Translations under genes and position numbers: made by a program
Origin: Cytophagaceae bacterium
GTDB taxonomy: Bacteria > Bacteroidota > Bacteroidia > Cytophagales > Flexibacteraceae
Direction: 5' to 3'
Assembly: GCA_027485575.1 (NCBI GenBank)
Contig: JAIXQU010000051.1
Coordinates: 55,713-119,712, forward strand
DNA: 64,000 nt
Part shown: piece after piece, positions 54,479 to 62,114 of the stretch
Layout: every line of letters begins with the position of its first letter
How positions within the stretch are numbered: the stretch's first letter is position 1
Notes under the pieces: generated by a model
The model's database searches: none
What the model saw: the letters and a program-made list of their open reading frames with translations, nothing else
Told to the model about the DNA's origin: nothing

Positions 54479-55438
54479 TTATTCGCAAATACGCACCAGC
54501 ATTGTCGCATGGTCTATATTCCGGATAGATTCAGAGATCGAAAAGTTATCACACTTCATGAAAAAATCCTGAAGTTCAGAAATAAATAATTGGTTTCTAT
54601 CAAAGTTTGGATCCTCGGTTTTCTGGATACTTTCTTTGGTTTTTATTTCCAGGCTGGATAGATAATAATCAAAATGAAGGGTTGCAGTATCAAAAATCAA
54701 AGTCGTTTGTCTTTGAGATGGCCTTTGGAAATAGTTGAGGTGAACATGTCCTGTAGTTCCATTTTCAAGCTCCAATAAAAAATCTGCACCTGCTTCAGCT
54801 GTGACCTCAAGCTGGCTCTTTTTATTGGAAATCATAAAATGTCTTTTGAGGTTTGAATCACTCAACCAGAACATTAAATCCAAATCATGGCTTAAAGTAA
54901 GCGCAGCACCACCTCCCAATTCCTTTCTTGCGGCATATCCTTCCCTGTAATCTTCCCAGGGATGCCAATCGGGCAAATATTCACCCCAATGAGAATGGAA
55001 TGAAAGTAAATTTCCATAGGTTTTGGCTTCGATGATTTCTTTCATTTGTTTAATGAGGGGATGGTACCGCATCATGTACCCAATAAAACAAAAGAGGTTT
55101 TTGGCCTCAACCAATTCCTTAAGCTTGATGATGTTCAGGAGATTATGTGAAATCGGCTTTTCAATAAATATATGTGAACCAATTTCTGCAGATTTTATGG
55201 CTTGCTCAAGATGTAAAGAAGTAGGCGTGCAGATGAAGGAGGCTTTTGGCTTAATGGATTCGGCTTCTTCCCAGGTAAAAATCTGATTTACAGTTTTGGC
55301 ATCTACCAGTCGAAAAGGTAAATTTCTGGATCTTAGAACGTAAATATTTGAATAACCAAGGCTTTGAAGGTTTCCAATATGGCGCTCGCCAATTGAACCT
55401 CCGCCTACAATTAAAATTGAATCTGATTTTGAGATCAT
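54479..55438 (-). CDS. Gfo/Idh/MocA family oxidoreductase
   Basis: A 319-residue NAD(P)-dependent sugar oxidoreductase. The Rossmann loop ILIVGGGSIGERHIGNLQSL is near residue 8, FICTPTSLHLEQAIKSAE and HIFIEKPIS give the family EKP motif with the catalytic Lys, and ALTLSHDLDLMFWL holds the His/Asp region. It overlaps neuA by four bases, so it is translated together with it. Family members oxidise or reduce a sugar hydroxyl; in this operon the substrate is probably a hexose or nonulosonate intermediate, not yet definable. Confidence 0.86.
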   Translation of the reverse strand: MISKSDSILIVGGGSIGERHIGNLQSLGYSNIYVLRSRNLPFRLVDAKTVNQIFTWEEAESIKPKASFICTPTSLHLEQAIKSAEIGSHIFIEKPISHNLLNIIKLKELVEAKNLFCFIGYMMRYHPLIKQMKEIIEAKTYGNLLSFHSHWGEYLPDWHPWEDYREGYAARKELGGGAALTLSHDLDLMFWLSDSNLKRHFMISNKKSQLEVTAEAGADFLLELENGTTGHVHLNYFQRPSQRQTTLIFDTATLHFDYYLSSLEIKTKESIQKTEDPNFDRNQLFISELQDFFMKCDNFSISESIRNIDHATMLVRICE

Positions 55439-56178
55439 TCTGGCCTGATGCAGGTAGGATTATTTCTTAAAATTTCTTCAGCCTTTACAAAAGACGTCAT
55501 ATCATCTATATCGATGCTCATTTCATTTTCAATTACAATTGGCAGTATGTTTTTCCCTGTCATTGAGTTTTGCTCCATGATGACGTTCCAACGGATAAGG
55601 TCATAAGTTCCTGTTTGCCAGTAGGTTTTTGGAAGTTTTTGCCTTGGCATATTAAAAGGCTCATCCATTCCTTCCACCGATAAAAGGGGACGCATAAATT
55701 CATTTTCCTCAGGCAAGGTCCACATTTTATATGGCGTGATAGGGGAGGGGGTAATGGTTCTTACTGATTGAGCTGCCTCATTTTCAGAAAGCATCTGAAT
55801 GCAATGCTCGATTTCTCCCAAAAAACGGATGGGCGAAGTAGGTCTCAACTGGAATACCAAATCCGGGACATAACCCTCATTCTCTTTCAGCCATGCGAGT
55901 GCATGTTGAAATGTTTCAATATCCGTGGTGAAATCACCTGCTAGTTCCTTTGGCCTCAAAAACGGGATTTCAGCACCATATTTTTTTGAAATGTTGGCGA
56001 TGATTTCAGAATCTGTGGTGACAATCACCCTGTCAATCAATGGACTGGCTTTGGCAGCTGCAATGCTGTAAGCAATCAAGGGATGGCCGGCCAAAGGCAA
56101 AATATTTTTGTTTGGAAGTCCTTTGGAACCTCCCCTTGCCGGTATAATGGCCAGAGTTTTTAATGGATTTGCCTTCAT
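55435..56178 (-). CDS. neuA: CMP-nonulosonate (N-acylneuraminate) cytidylyltransferase
   Basis: NeuA activates a nine-carbon sialic-type sugar with CTP. The signature LAIIPARGGSKGLPNKNILP starts at residue 9 and binds CTP. VIVTTDSEIIANISKKYGAE and FLRPKELAGDFTTDIETFQH follow, with LVFQLRPTSPIR giving the sugar-side Arg/Pro motif. At 247 residues it is a single-domain bacterial form. It lies 49 bases after neuB and overlaps the Gfo/Idh gene by four bases. KDN, Neu5Ac, legionaminic and related acids are all possible substrates. Confidence 0.92.
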   Translation of the reverse strand: MKANPLKTLAIIPARGGSKGLPNKNILPLAGHPLIAYSIAAAKASPLIDRVIVTTDSEIIANISKKYGAEIPFLRPKELAGDFTTDIETFQHALAWLKENEGYVPDLVFQLRPTSPIRFLGEIEHCIQMLSENEAAQSVRTITPSPITPYKMWTLPEENEFMRPLLSVEGMDEPFNMPRQKLPKTYWQTGTYDLIRWNVIMEQNSMTGKNILPIVIENEMSIDIDDMTSFVKAEEILRNNPTCIRPE

Positions 56179-56227
56179 TTTTTTTGAATCAGGAATTGAG
56201 GTCTTTCCGTCCCAAAACCCTCTGCGA

Positions 56228-57109
56228 CTATCCTTTTTGGTTTTTCAATTTCTTTCTCTGAACCATTTCAATTTCAAGAATTTCATCCTTTTTAAACTGA
56301 AGCGCCTCAAAAGCGTGGTGAAGGTCCCGGACAAGTTTTTGCATGCCAGGTACTTCTAATGATGCAGCGTGGTCTGTTCCTTTCCAGGTCCGGTCTTTGG
56401 TGAAATGGCGTTCTATCCATCTCGCTCCAAGCGTGTAAGCAGGAAGATCCATGGCTATGCCCAAATGATGACCTGAAAATCCGATCTCCTTAACTCTGGT
56501 TCCAAAAGAGCTGTACAATCTGTTGATTTCCAACAAACAAATATCTTTGAATGGAACAGGATATCCCGAGGTGCAGGAGTAAATTACCAGCCTGTCTTTT
56601 GCTGAACCGGTTTCTTCAAAAAACTTCACTACCATTTCCTCTTCGGCCTGTGTGGTCATTCCAAAACTGATGTGCACTTCCCCCTGGTAGGTGTCTCTCA
56701 ATACCTTTAACATCGCAAAATTGTTGTTGCAGGCTGAAGGCACTTTGATGAAACCTGGATTCAGACTTATGATTTCGTTGGCCGAAGTCACATCCCAAAC
56801 AGATGTACAATATTCAATGCCAATGCTTTCGCAAAAGGCCTTTAATTCTCTGTGTTGCTCTACATTAAACTCGAGATATTCCCGGTGAGCCCCATAGGTT
56901 TCGCCATAGCTGTTCCATGCATTGGGATGGGGGGCATTATATTGATCCTCTGTTAAAAGTTCTTTGTTGTTTCTCTTTTGAAATTTTGCAACATCGCAAT
57001 TGCAATCTTTGGCAAGCCTGATCAGGTCTTTTGCAATTTCAAATTCGCCCATATGGTTGCAGCCAATTTCTGCAATTACTTTGGGTGCCTTGTATGAATA
57101 ATCGAACAT
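56228..57109 (-). CDS. NeuB-family nonulosonate synthase lacking the C-terminal SAF domain
   Basis: NeuB enzymes condense PEP with a hexosamine or hexose (phosphate) to a nine-carbon acid. The TIM barrel is intact: VIAEIGCNHMGEFEIAKDLI near residue 11, AKFQKRNNKELLT, FIKVPSACNNNFAMLKVL, HISFGMTT, YSCTSGYPVPFKDICL, GFSGHHLGIAMDLPAYTLGA and IERHFTKDRTWKGTDHAASL. It stops at 293 residues, where NeuB normally has an extra antifreeze-like SAF domain of about 60 residues. The gene is intact at its end, so this is the natural length. A phosphorylated substrate would explain the separate HAD phosphatase downstream. Confidence 0.88.
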   Translation of the reverse strand: MFDYSYKAPKVIAEIGCNHMGEFEIAKDLIRLAKDCNCDVAKFQKRNNKELLTEDQYNAPHPNAWNSYGETYGAHREYLEFNVEQHRELKAFCESIGIEYCTSVWDVTSANEIISLNPGFIKVPSACNNNFAMLKVLRDTYQGEVHISFGMTTQAEEEMVVKFFEETGSAKDRLVIYSCTSGYPVPFKDICLLEINRLYSSFGTRVKEIGFSGHHLGIAMDLPAYTLGARWIERHFTKDRTWKGTDHAASLEVPGMQKLVRDLHHAFEALQFKKDEILEIEMVQRKKLKNQKG

Positions 57110-57135
57110 ATTATTAATGTTTCTAAATCAGTATT

Positions 57136-58341
57136 TTATACGTTTAATCCTATAAAATCAAGCACAATGCCCGATTCTTTGAATGATACATTTTTGAATG
57201 GTTTGTGCCCGACAAGTACTACTACGATGTCGGCTTTTTCAATGGCTTCCTCAAGTTCAACCAATTTCATTTTTGGGTGAGACTCAATATTGGGCTCCAC
57301 CACCATGCAATCGATTTTTTCTGAAATCAACCTTTCAACAACTTCCAATGCGGGTGATTCCCGCAAGTCATCAATGTCTGGTTTAAATGCCAGACCCAGA
57401 CATGCCAGTTTTGGCTTTTTCTTATTTTCAATTCTAAATCGAAGGCATGTATTGATTATTTTCTCAATCACCCATTGGGTTTTGAAGTTGTTTACCTCCC
57501 TTGCCTGCTTTATTATTTTGGCAGTATCAGGGCTTTGAGAAACAATAAACCAGGGATCAACTGCGATGCAATGTCCACCCACCCCCGTTCCGGGTCTTAA
57601 AATATTAACCCTTGGATGTTTGTTTGCCAAAGATATCAGTTCCCAAACATTGATGTCCAATGGGTCGCAAATCATTGAAAGTTCATTGGCGAAGGCAATA
57701 TTTACATCCCTGCTGGCATTCTCGGTCAGTTTGCACATTTCTGCCGTTCTGGAATTGGTTTCCAATACAGCACCTTTCACAAAGGTTTTATAGAAATCGG
57801 CAACTTTTTTGGTGCTTTCTTTGGTAATGCCTCCGATAATCCTGTCGTTTTCAATCAACTCCTTCATGATGTGCCCGGGTAAAACCCTTTCAGGGCAATA
57901 AGCAAAATGCAGATTATCAGTGTCTACACCCAGTTGAATCAGTTCTGCCTGTATTTTTTCGGTAGTTCCTACGGGTGAGGTTGATTCCAGTATTATCAGA
58001 TTGCCTGGTTTAACCTTGGAAGCCAGAGACCTGGCAGCCTCCAACACATAAGAAATGTTGGGACTTAAATCTTCATGAAAAGGTGTTGGTACGGCAATGA
58101 TAAAAATATCGGCCTCCGTTGGGTCAAGATCGGCTTTTAAATTTCCGGAATGGACAGCCGCATGAACGAACGCATCCAAATCGGGTTCGATTATATGAAT
58201 TTCACCACGATTAATGGTTTCAATTATTTCTTGTTTTACGTCCACTCCCAGAACCTGATAGCCGCTATTCGCCAACAAAGCTGCTGTTGGTAATCCGATG
58301 TATCCAAGTCCGAAAATGCAAACCTTTTTATTTCTATCCAT
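57136..58341 (-). CDS. wecC: UDP-N-acetyl-D-mannosamine dehydrogenase WecC-type
   Basis: A 401-residue UDP-sugar 6-dehydrogenase that makes a uronic acid, most likely UDP-ManNAcA. The NAD domain begins KVCIFGLGYIGLPTAALLAN. STSPVGTTEKIQ and CPERVLPGHIMKEL precede the catalytic region RPGTGVGGHCIAVDPWFI with the active Cys. CLGLAFKPDIDDLRESPALE marks the UDP-binding end. The wecB gene directly before it (8-base overlap) makes the UDP-ManNAc substrate, so the pair supplies UDP-ManNAcA to this capsule or LPS cluster. Confidence 0.91.
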   Translation of the reverse strand: MDRNKKVCIFGLGYIGLPTAALLANSGYQVLGVDVKQEIIETINRGEIHIIEPDLDAFVHAAVHSGNLKADLDPTEADIFIIAVPTPFHEDLSPNISYVLEAARSLASKVKPGNLIILESTSPVGTTEKIQAELIQLGVDTDNLHFAYCPERVLPGHIMKELIENDRIIGGITKESTKKVADFYKTFVKGAVLETNSRTAEMCKLTENASRDVNIAFANELSMICDPLDINVWELISLANKHPRVNILRPGTGVGGHCIAVDPWFIVSQSPDTAKIIKQAREVNNFKTQWVIEKIINTCLRFRIENKKKPKLACLGLAFKPDIDDLRESPALEVVERLISEKIDCMVVEPNIESHPKMKLVELEEAIEKADIVVVLVGHKPFKNVSFKESGIVLDFIGLNV

Positions 58342-59503
58342 TTATATTTTGCGGCTCCTGTTCATTTGTAAAAGCCCACTTGTTTTCTAAAAATCTTTTT
58401 ATCCTTTGTGCCGCCCTTCCATCTCCATAAGGATTATGAAGGTGGCTCATCCGGTCATAAAGCTCGGAGTCGTTTAAAAGATTTAATGTTTTCTCCACTA
58501 TTTTGACTGTGTCTGTCCCTACAAGAATTACAGTTCCAGCCTCTACGGCCTCTGGTCTTTCTGTTTTTTCCCGCATTACCAATACAGGTTTCCCGAGAGA
58601 TGGCGCTTCTTCCTGCACTCCTCCCGAATCTGTTATCACCATGTAGCTTATGTCCATTAACCAAACAAAGGTTTCATAGTCAAGGGGTTCTATGAGATGA
58701 ATCCTATTTTGATCACTGAGAAGTTCACCCACTGGTTTTTGAACATTTGGATTTAAATGAACCGGATAGATAATTTCAGCATCTGAATTTCTGCTGATCT
58801 CCAGCAAGGCCTTGCAAATATTGAGAAACCCTTCTCCAAAGTTTTCTCTTCTATGCCCTGTAACCAGGATGATGGGTTTAGACAAATCCAGCATAGATTC
58901 GATTGAGGCTGCACGTTCGCTCTTTTGGGTTCTCACCTTCTGAACCGAAAAAAGCAATGCATCAATTACCGTATTTCCCGTGACAACGATGGATTTATCA
59001 TCAACATTTTCTCTTAATAAATTCTCTCTGGAGCTTTCTGTAGGTGCGAAGTGGTAGTCTGTCAACCGTCCGGTTATGGCCCGGTTCATCTCTTCCGGAA
59101 ATGGCGCCCATTTATCAAAAGTTCTTAATCCTGCTTCAACATGACCAACTTGTGCGCCGTAATAATAGGCAGAAAGTGCTGCAATTGAAGAAGTTGTGGT
59201 GTCTCCATGAACCAAAACAAGGTCGGGATTTGACCTTTGGAGCACATTTTTCATACCCAGAAGAATGTTGGAGGACAGGTCAAAAAGGGTTTGATTTGAC
59301 TTCATTACGTTCAAATCATAATCTGCCTCTATTTCAAAAAAATCCATTACCTGGTCAAGCATTTCCCTGTGCTGTCCAGTGATGCATACCTCTGTCTGCC
59401 AGAGTTCATTCTTCTCTTTTAATGCCTTAACAACCGGAGCCATTTTAATGGCTTCAGGTCGGGTTCCAAAAACGATCAGAATTTTTTTTAAGGTGTTTTT
59501 CAT
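58334..59503 (-). CDS. wecB: UDP-N-acetylglucosamine 2-epimerase (non-hydrolysing) WecB
   Basis: WecB reversibly turns UDP-GlcNAc into UDP-ManNAc. The start is ATG 59503 (MKNTLKKILIVFGTRPEAIK); the frame is open 48 codons further but that part only reads across the tyrosine-rich end of the kinase gene. VCITGQHREMLDQVMDFF, VHGDTTTSSIAA, VGHVEAGLRTFDKWAPFPEE, TGHRRENFGEG and ITDSGGVQEEAPSLGKPVL are all present. The pairing with wecC and the GHRRENFG motif favour the non-hydrolysing type over NeuC. The 389 residues are normal. It starts four bases after the kinase stop. Confidence 0.93.
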   Translation of the reverse strand: MKNTLKKILIVFGTRPEAIKMAPVVKALKEKNELWQTEVCITGQHREMLDQVMDFFEIEADYDLNVMKSNQTLFDLSSNILLGMKNVLQRSNPDLVLVHGDTTTSSIAALSAYYYGAQVGHVEAGLRTFDKWAPFPEEMNRAITGRLTDYHFAPTESSRENLLRENVDDKSIVVTGNTVIDALLFSVQKVRTQKSERAASIESMLDLSKPIILVTGHRRENFGEGFLNICKALLEISRNSDAEIIYPVHLNPNVQKPVGELLSDQNRIHLIEPLDYETFVWLMDISYMVITDSGGVQEEAPSLGKPVLVMREKTERPEAVEAGTVILVGTDTVKIVEKTLNLLNDSELYDRMSHLHNPYGDGRAAQRIKRFLENKWAFTNEQEPQNING

Positions 59504-59507
59504 CCTT

Positions 59508-61943
59508 CTATGAAGTTTTTTGGAACAACCTTTTTTTAATTTTTTTCCAGAAGGGCAATATTTCTTCATCAAAATATCCATTCTGATAACCATAAGACCC
59601 ATACCGGTAGCCATACCCATAGCCATACCTGACGGTGTCCCCCACAATATCGTTGATTACCAAACAAATATTTTTGATTTTGGCATCTTCATACATTTCG
59701 TTGATTTTTCTTAAAAACACCTTTCTGGTGTAATTATGCCTCACAATGTAGCAAACCACATCACTGTATTTGAGTAAAATCAAACTGTCTGCTACCAAAC
59801 CCAAAGGAGGGGTATCGATGATGATTACATCATATATTTCTTTGAGTTGGGCCATGATTTCATCCATTTTTTCCAAACCAAGGAGTTCTGCCGGATTTGG
59901 AGGTGTGGGTCCCGAAGGCAAGACAAAAAGATTCTTCACCGAAGACTCCTGAATACAGGAAAGCAACTCTTCAGTTCCGGCAAGCACATTGCTAAGCCCT
60001 TTTTCATTCAATATTTCAAGCTCCTTGTCTATTCTTGGTCTTCTCAGGTCAGCAAAAAGAACCAAGGTTTTCTTTCCGGAAAGGGCATAAACAGAAGCCA
60101 GATTGACCGAGCAAAAAGTTTTTCCTTCGCCTGGCGCAGATGAAGTTACACAAATGGTTTTGACAACTTTACTTGGCTGAACATAGGGCAAGTTGAGCTT
60201 TATTGACCTAAAATCTTCTACTACAGAACCTCTGGGATTGTTGAGTGTAATCAGGTTGTTTCCATTGGTTTTGTTTCCAACCATGCCTACAATTGGAATG
60301 GATGATTCCTTTTCAAGATCCTCTTTGGTTAAAATCTTGTCATTCAACCATATTCTAACCAGGGCAAAAATCATGGGTATGATAAACCCAAAGAATATGG
60401 CTACAGCGAAAACGATAACTTTTTTAGGTGCAACAAGGGAGGCCGACCTTTGTGCTGCCTTTTCAACTACCTGGCAATCTGCGATGTTGGCGGCTCTTGA
60501 AATTCCGGCCTCTGCTCTTTTTTGAAGGAGATAGGTGTAAATATTGTCGTTCAGGTTAAATTTCCTTTGAATGTTGACCAACTGCCGCTCATTGTCTGGA
60601 AGTTGATTCACACTTTTTTCTAAAATCGTAATCCTGTTATTGAGTTCATCCAGACTGATTTGTGAATTGGCAATAATGCCTTTTATGTTTTCAATCAATT
60701 CTTTTTTAATCGAGCTGATTTTATCTTCCAGTACAAACCAGGCCGGATTTTTTTCTTTCGTAGTCAGGGCAAGGACCGATCTTTCTGAACCCAGCTTAGA
60801 CATTTGCTGGATGAGCGAGGTCAAAAGAGGATCACTGATTCCAATCGAAGATGGCGCCACAACATCACGCATTGCGTCATTGCTTTTTACATAGTTCAGG
60901 AGATAATCATAGTATTTTCGTTTAACAATTATCTGGGCTTTTTCTGTTTCCAGCCCATCCAGTTTGTTAAATGCATTGCTTGCAGCAAAACTTAGGTCCA
61001 TGATTTTGTTGTTGGTCCTGAAATATTTAAGCTGCTCCTCCGCATCCTGTAGTGAGATGGTTATCTCAGTAAGTTGGTTGTCTATAAACAAAATGGTGTT
61101 TGAGGCAACTCTGTTTTTTTCTTCCAGCAAACCATTGGAATAGACCTCCACCAGTTGGTTGAGAAAATCTGCTTCTTTTTGGATATTTTTTCCTGAAATG
61201 TTGAGATCCAGGATGGTGCTTAGTTTGTTGGCCTGCTTTACCTGAAGTCTGTTTTTGTAGGAATCAGCAAGCTTGTCCGGATTGTTAAAGGTGAAAAAGA
61301 ACCTACTGTTTTTGTTAAATTCCTCCAGTTTTATTGGGTCGAATTTTATCGAAAACCTGGTTTGGTCCATACCATAGCTGATGCCAAACCTAAGATTACA
61401 TCTTCCGGGTAGGTTTTCCGGATTGGTTTGAGAAAAGGATTTGGTTTGGGGGTCGAAATATATTTTTTCATACTGGGTATGAAGTTGAAATTCCGTATCA
61501 TTTAGTTTTTTGATGTAGATAGGTTGGCCTACAATTTCTTCTGACAAGGTATCATAAGAAACAGTGAATGGATTTTCCTGATAAATCTCTGTCGTCTTAA
61601 TATTTCCTTCTGAAAAATAAAAAACGCCGAAGTCCAGTTCAAGGATGGCTTTCCTTATCATGGTGAAAGACTTGAGGACTTCTATTTCATTTTCAAGATT
61701 TTTTTTCCCGCTGCTGATGCCTAAATCCTTAAAAAGGGACTCCATTCCGGTATTTTTGGAGGCATCGTCCCGCATTAAAATGGCAGTGCTTACTTTAAAA
61801 ATGGGTTCTGTGTACCTGACATAGGAAAACGCCAGCCCCAACGCAATCACCAGTGAAACCAAAAAAAGCAGCCAATAATTTGAAATCTGATAGAAAATAT
61901 TTACCAGGTCGCTGCTGAATCTTGAAGATTTATTCTGTGTCAA
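59508..61943 (-). CDS. Wzc-type chain length determinant/tyrosine autokinase
   Basis: An 811-residue BY-kinase that governs export and length of surface polysaccharide. A Wzz domain with a first membrane helix (YWLLFLVSLVIALGLAFSYV) leads into a periplasmic coiled-coil region and the GNVR-like segment; the second helix is KVIVFAVAIFFGFIIPMIFA. The cytoplasmic kinase has Walker A TSSAPGEGKTFCSVNLASVY, Walker A' LVLFADLRRPRID and Walker B YDVIIIDTPPLGLVADS. The tail has the Tyr cluster YGYGYGYRYGSYGYQNGYF for autophosphorylation. It is the first gene of the minus-strand operon. No wza gene is next to it. Confidence 0.92.
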   Translation of the reverse strand: MTQNKSSRFSSDLVNIFYQISNYWLLFLVSLVIALGLAFSYVRYTEPIFKVSTAILMRDDASKNTGMESLFKDLGISSGKKNLENEIEVLKSFTMIRKAILELDFGVFYFSEGNIKTTEIYQENPFTVSYDTLSEEIVGQPIYIKKLNDTEFQLHTQYEKIYFDPQTKSFSQTNPENLPGRCNLRFGISYGMDQTRFSIKFDPIKLEEFNKNSRFFFTFNNPDKLADSYKNRLQVKQANKLSTILDLNISGKNIQKEADFLNQLVEVYSNGLLEEKNRVASNTILFIDNQLTEITISLQDAEEQLKYFRTNNKIMDLSFAASNAFNKLDGLETEKAQIIVKRKYYDYLLNYVKSNDAMRDVVAPSSIGISDPLLTSLIQQMSKLGSERSVLALTTKEKNPAWFVLEDKISSIKKELIENIKGIIANSQISLDELNNRITILEKSVNQLPDNERQLVNIQRKFNLNDNIYTYLLQKRAEAGISRAANIADCQVVEKAAQRSASLVAPKKVIVFAVAIFFGFIIPMIFALVRIWLNDKILTKEDLEKESSIPIVGMVGNKTNGNNLITLNNPRGSVVEDFRSIKLNLPYVQPSKVVKTICVTSSAPGEGKTFCSVNLASVYALSGKKTLVLFADLRRPRIDKELEILNEKGLSNVLAGTEELLSCIQESSVKNLFVLPSGPTPPNPAELLGLEKMDEIMAQLKEIYDVIIIDTPPLGLVADSLILLKYSDVVCYIVRHNYTRKVFLRKINEMYEDAKIKNICLVINDIVGDTVRYGYGYGYRYGSYGYQNGYFDEEILPFWKKIKKRLFQKTS

Positions 61944-62064
61944 TCAATTATTAGGATCAATCTGCAAAATTAGTCCGATTTAGTTTATCAAGGCAAATTT
62001 TGTAAATGACTGAAAATCAATTTAAAATCTGCTTATACCGTTTTTGTTGGTTTTTTTTCAAGTT

Positions 62065-62096
62065 AAAGTTGTGGCTTCTGGACAAAGCCACAACTT
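62065..62096 (-). terminator. Perfect 13-bp hairpin between the ricT-like and wzc genes
   Basis: AAAGTTGTGGCTT (62065-62077) pairs with AAGCCACAACTTT (62084-62096) around a six-base loop. It lies 19 bases after the ricT-like stop on the minus strand. The T run after it in that direction is short, so efficiency is uncertain. Confidence 0.6.
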
Positions 62097-62114
62097 TAAT
62101 ATTTCAAATCTACT

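Noticed and set aside
58334..59503. Hydrolysing NeuC-type epimerase feeding NeuB
   Set aside because: It is paired with a UDP-ManNAc dehydrogenase gene by an 8-base overlap and carries the usual non-hydrolysing motifs, so UDP-ManNAc is the expected product.
59504..59647. N-terminal extension of WecB rich in Met and Gly
   Set aside because: It is the shadow of the Tyr/Gly-rich tail of the kinase gene; the natural WecB start MKNTLKKILIVFGTRPE is at 59503.
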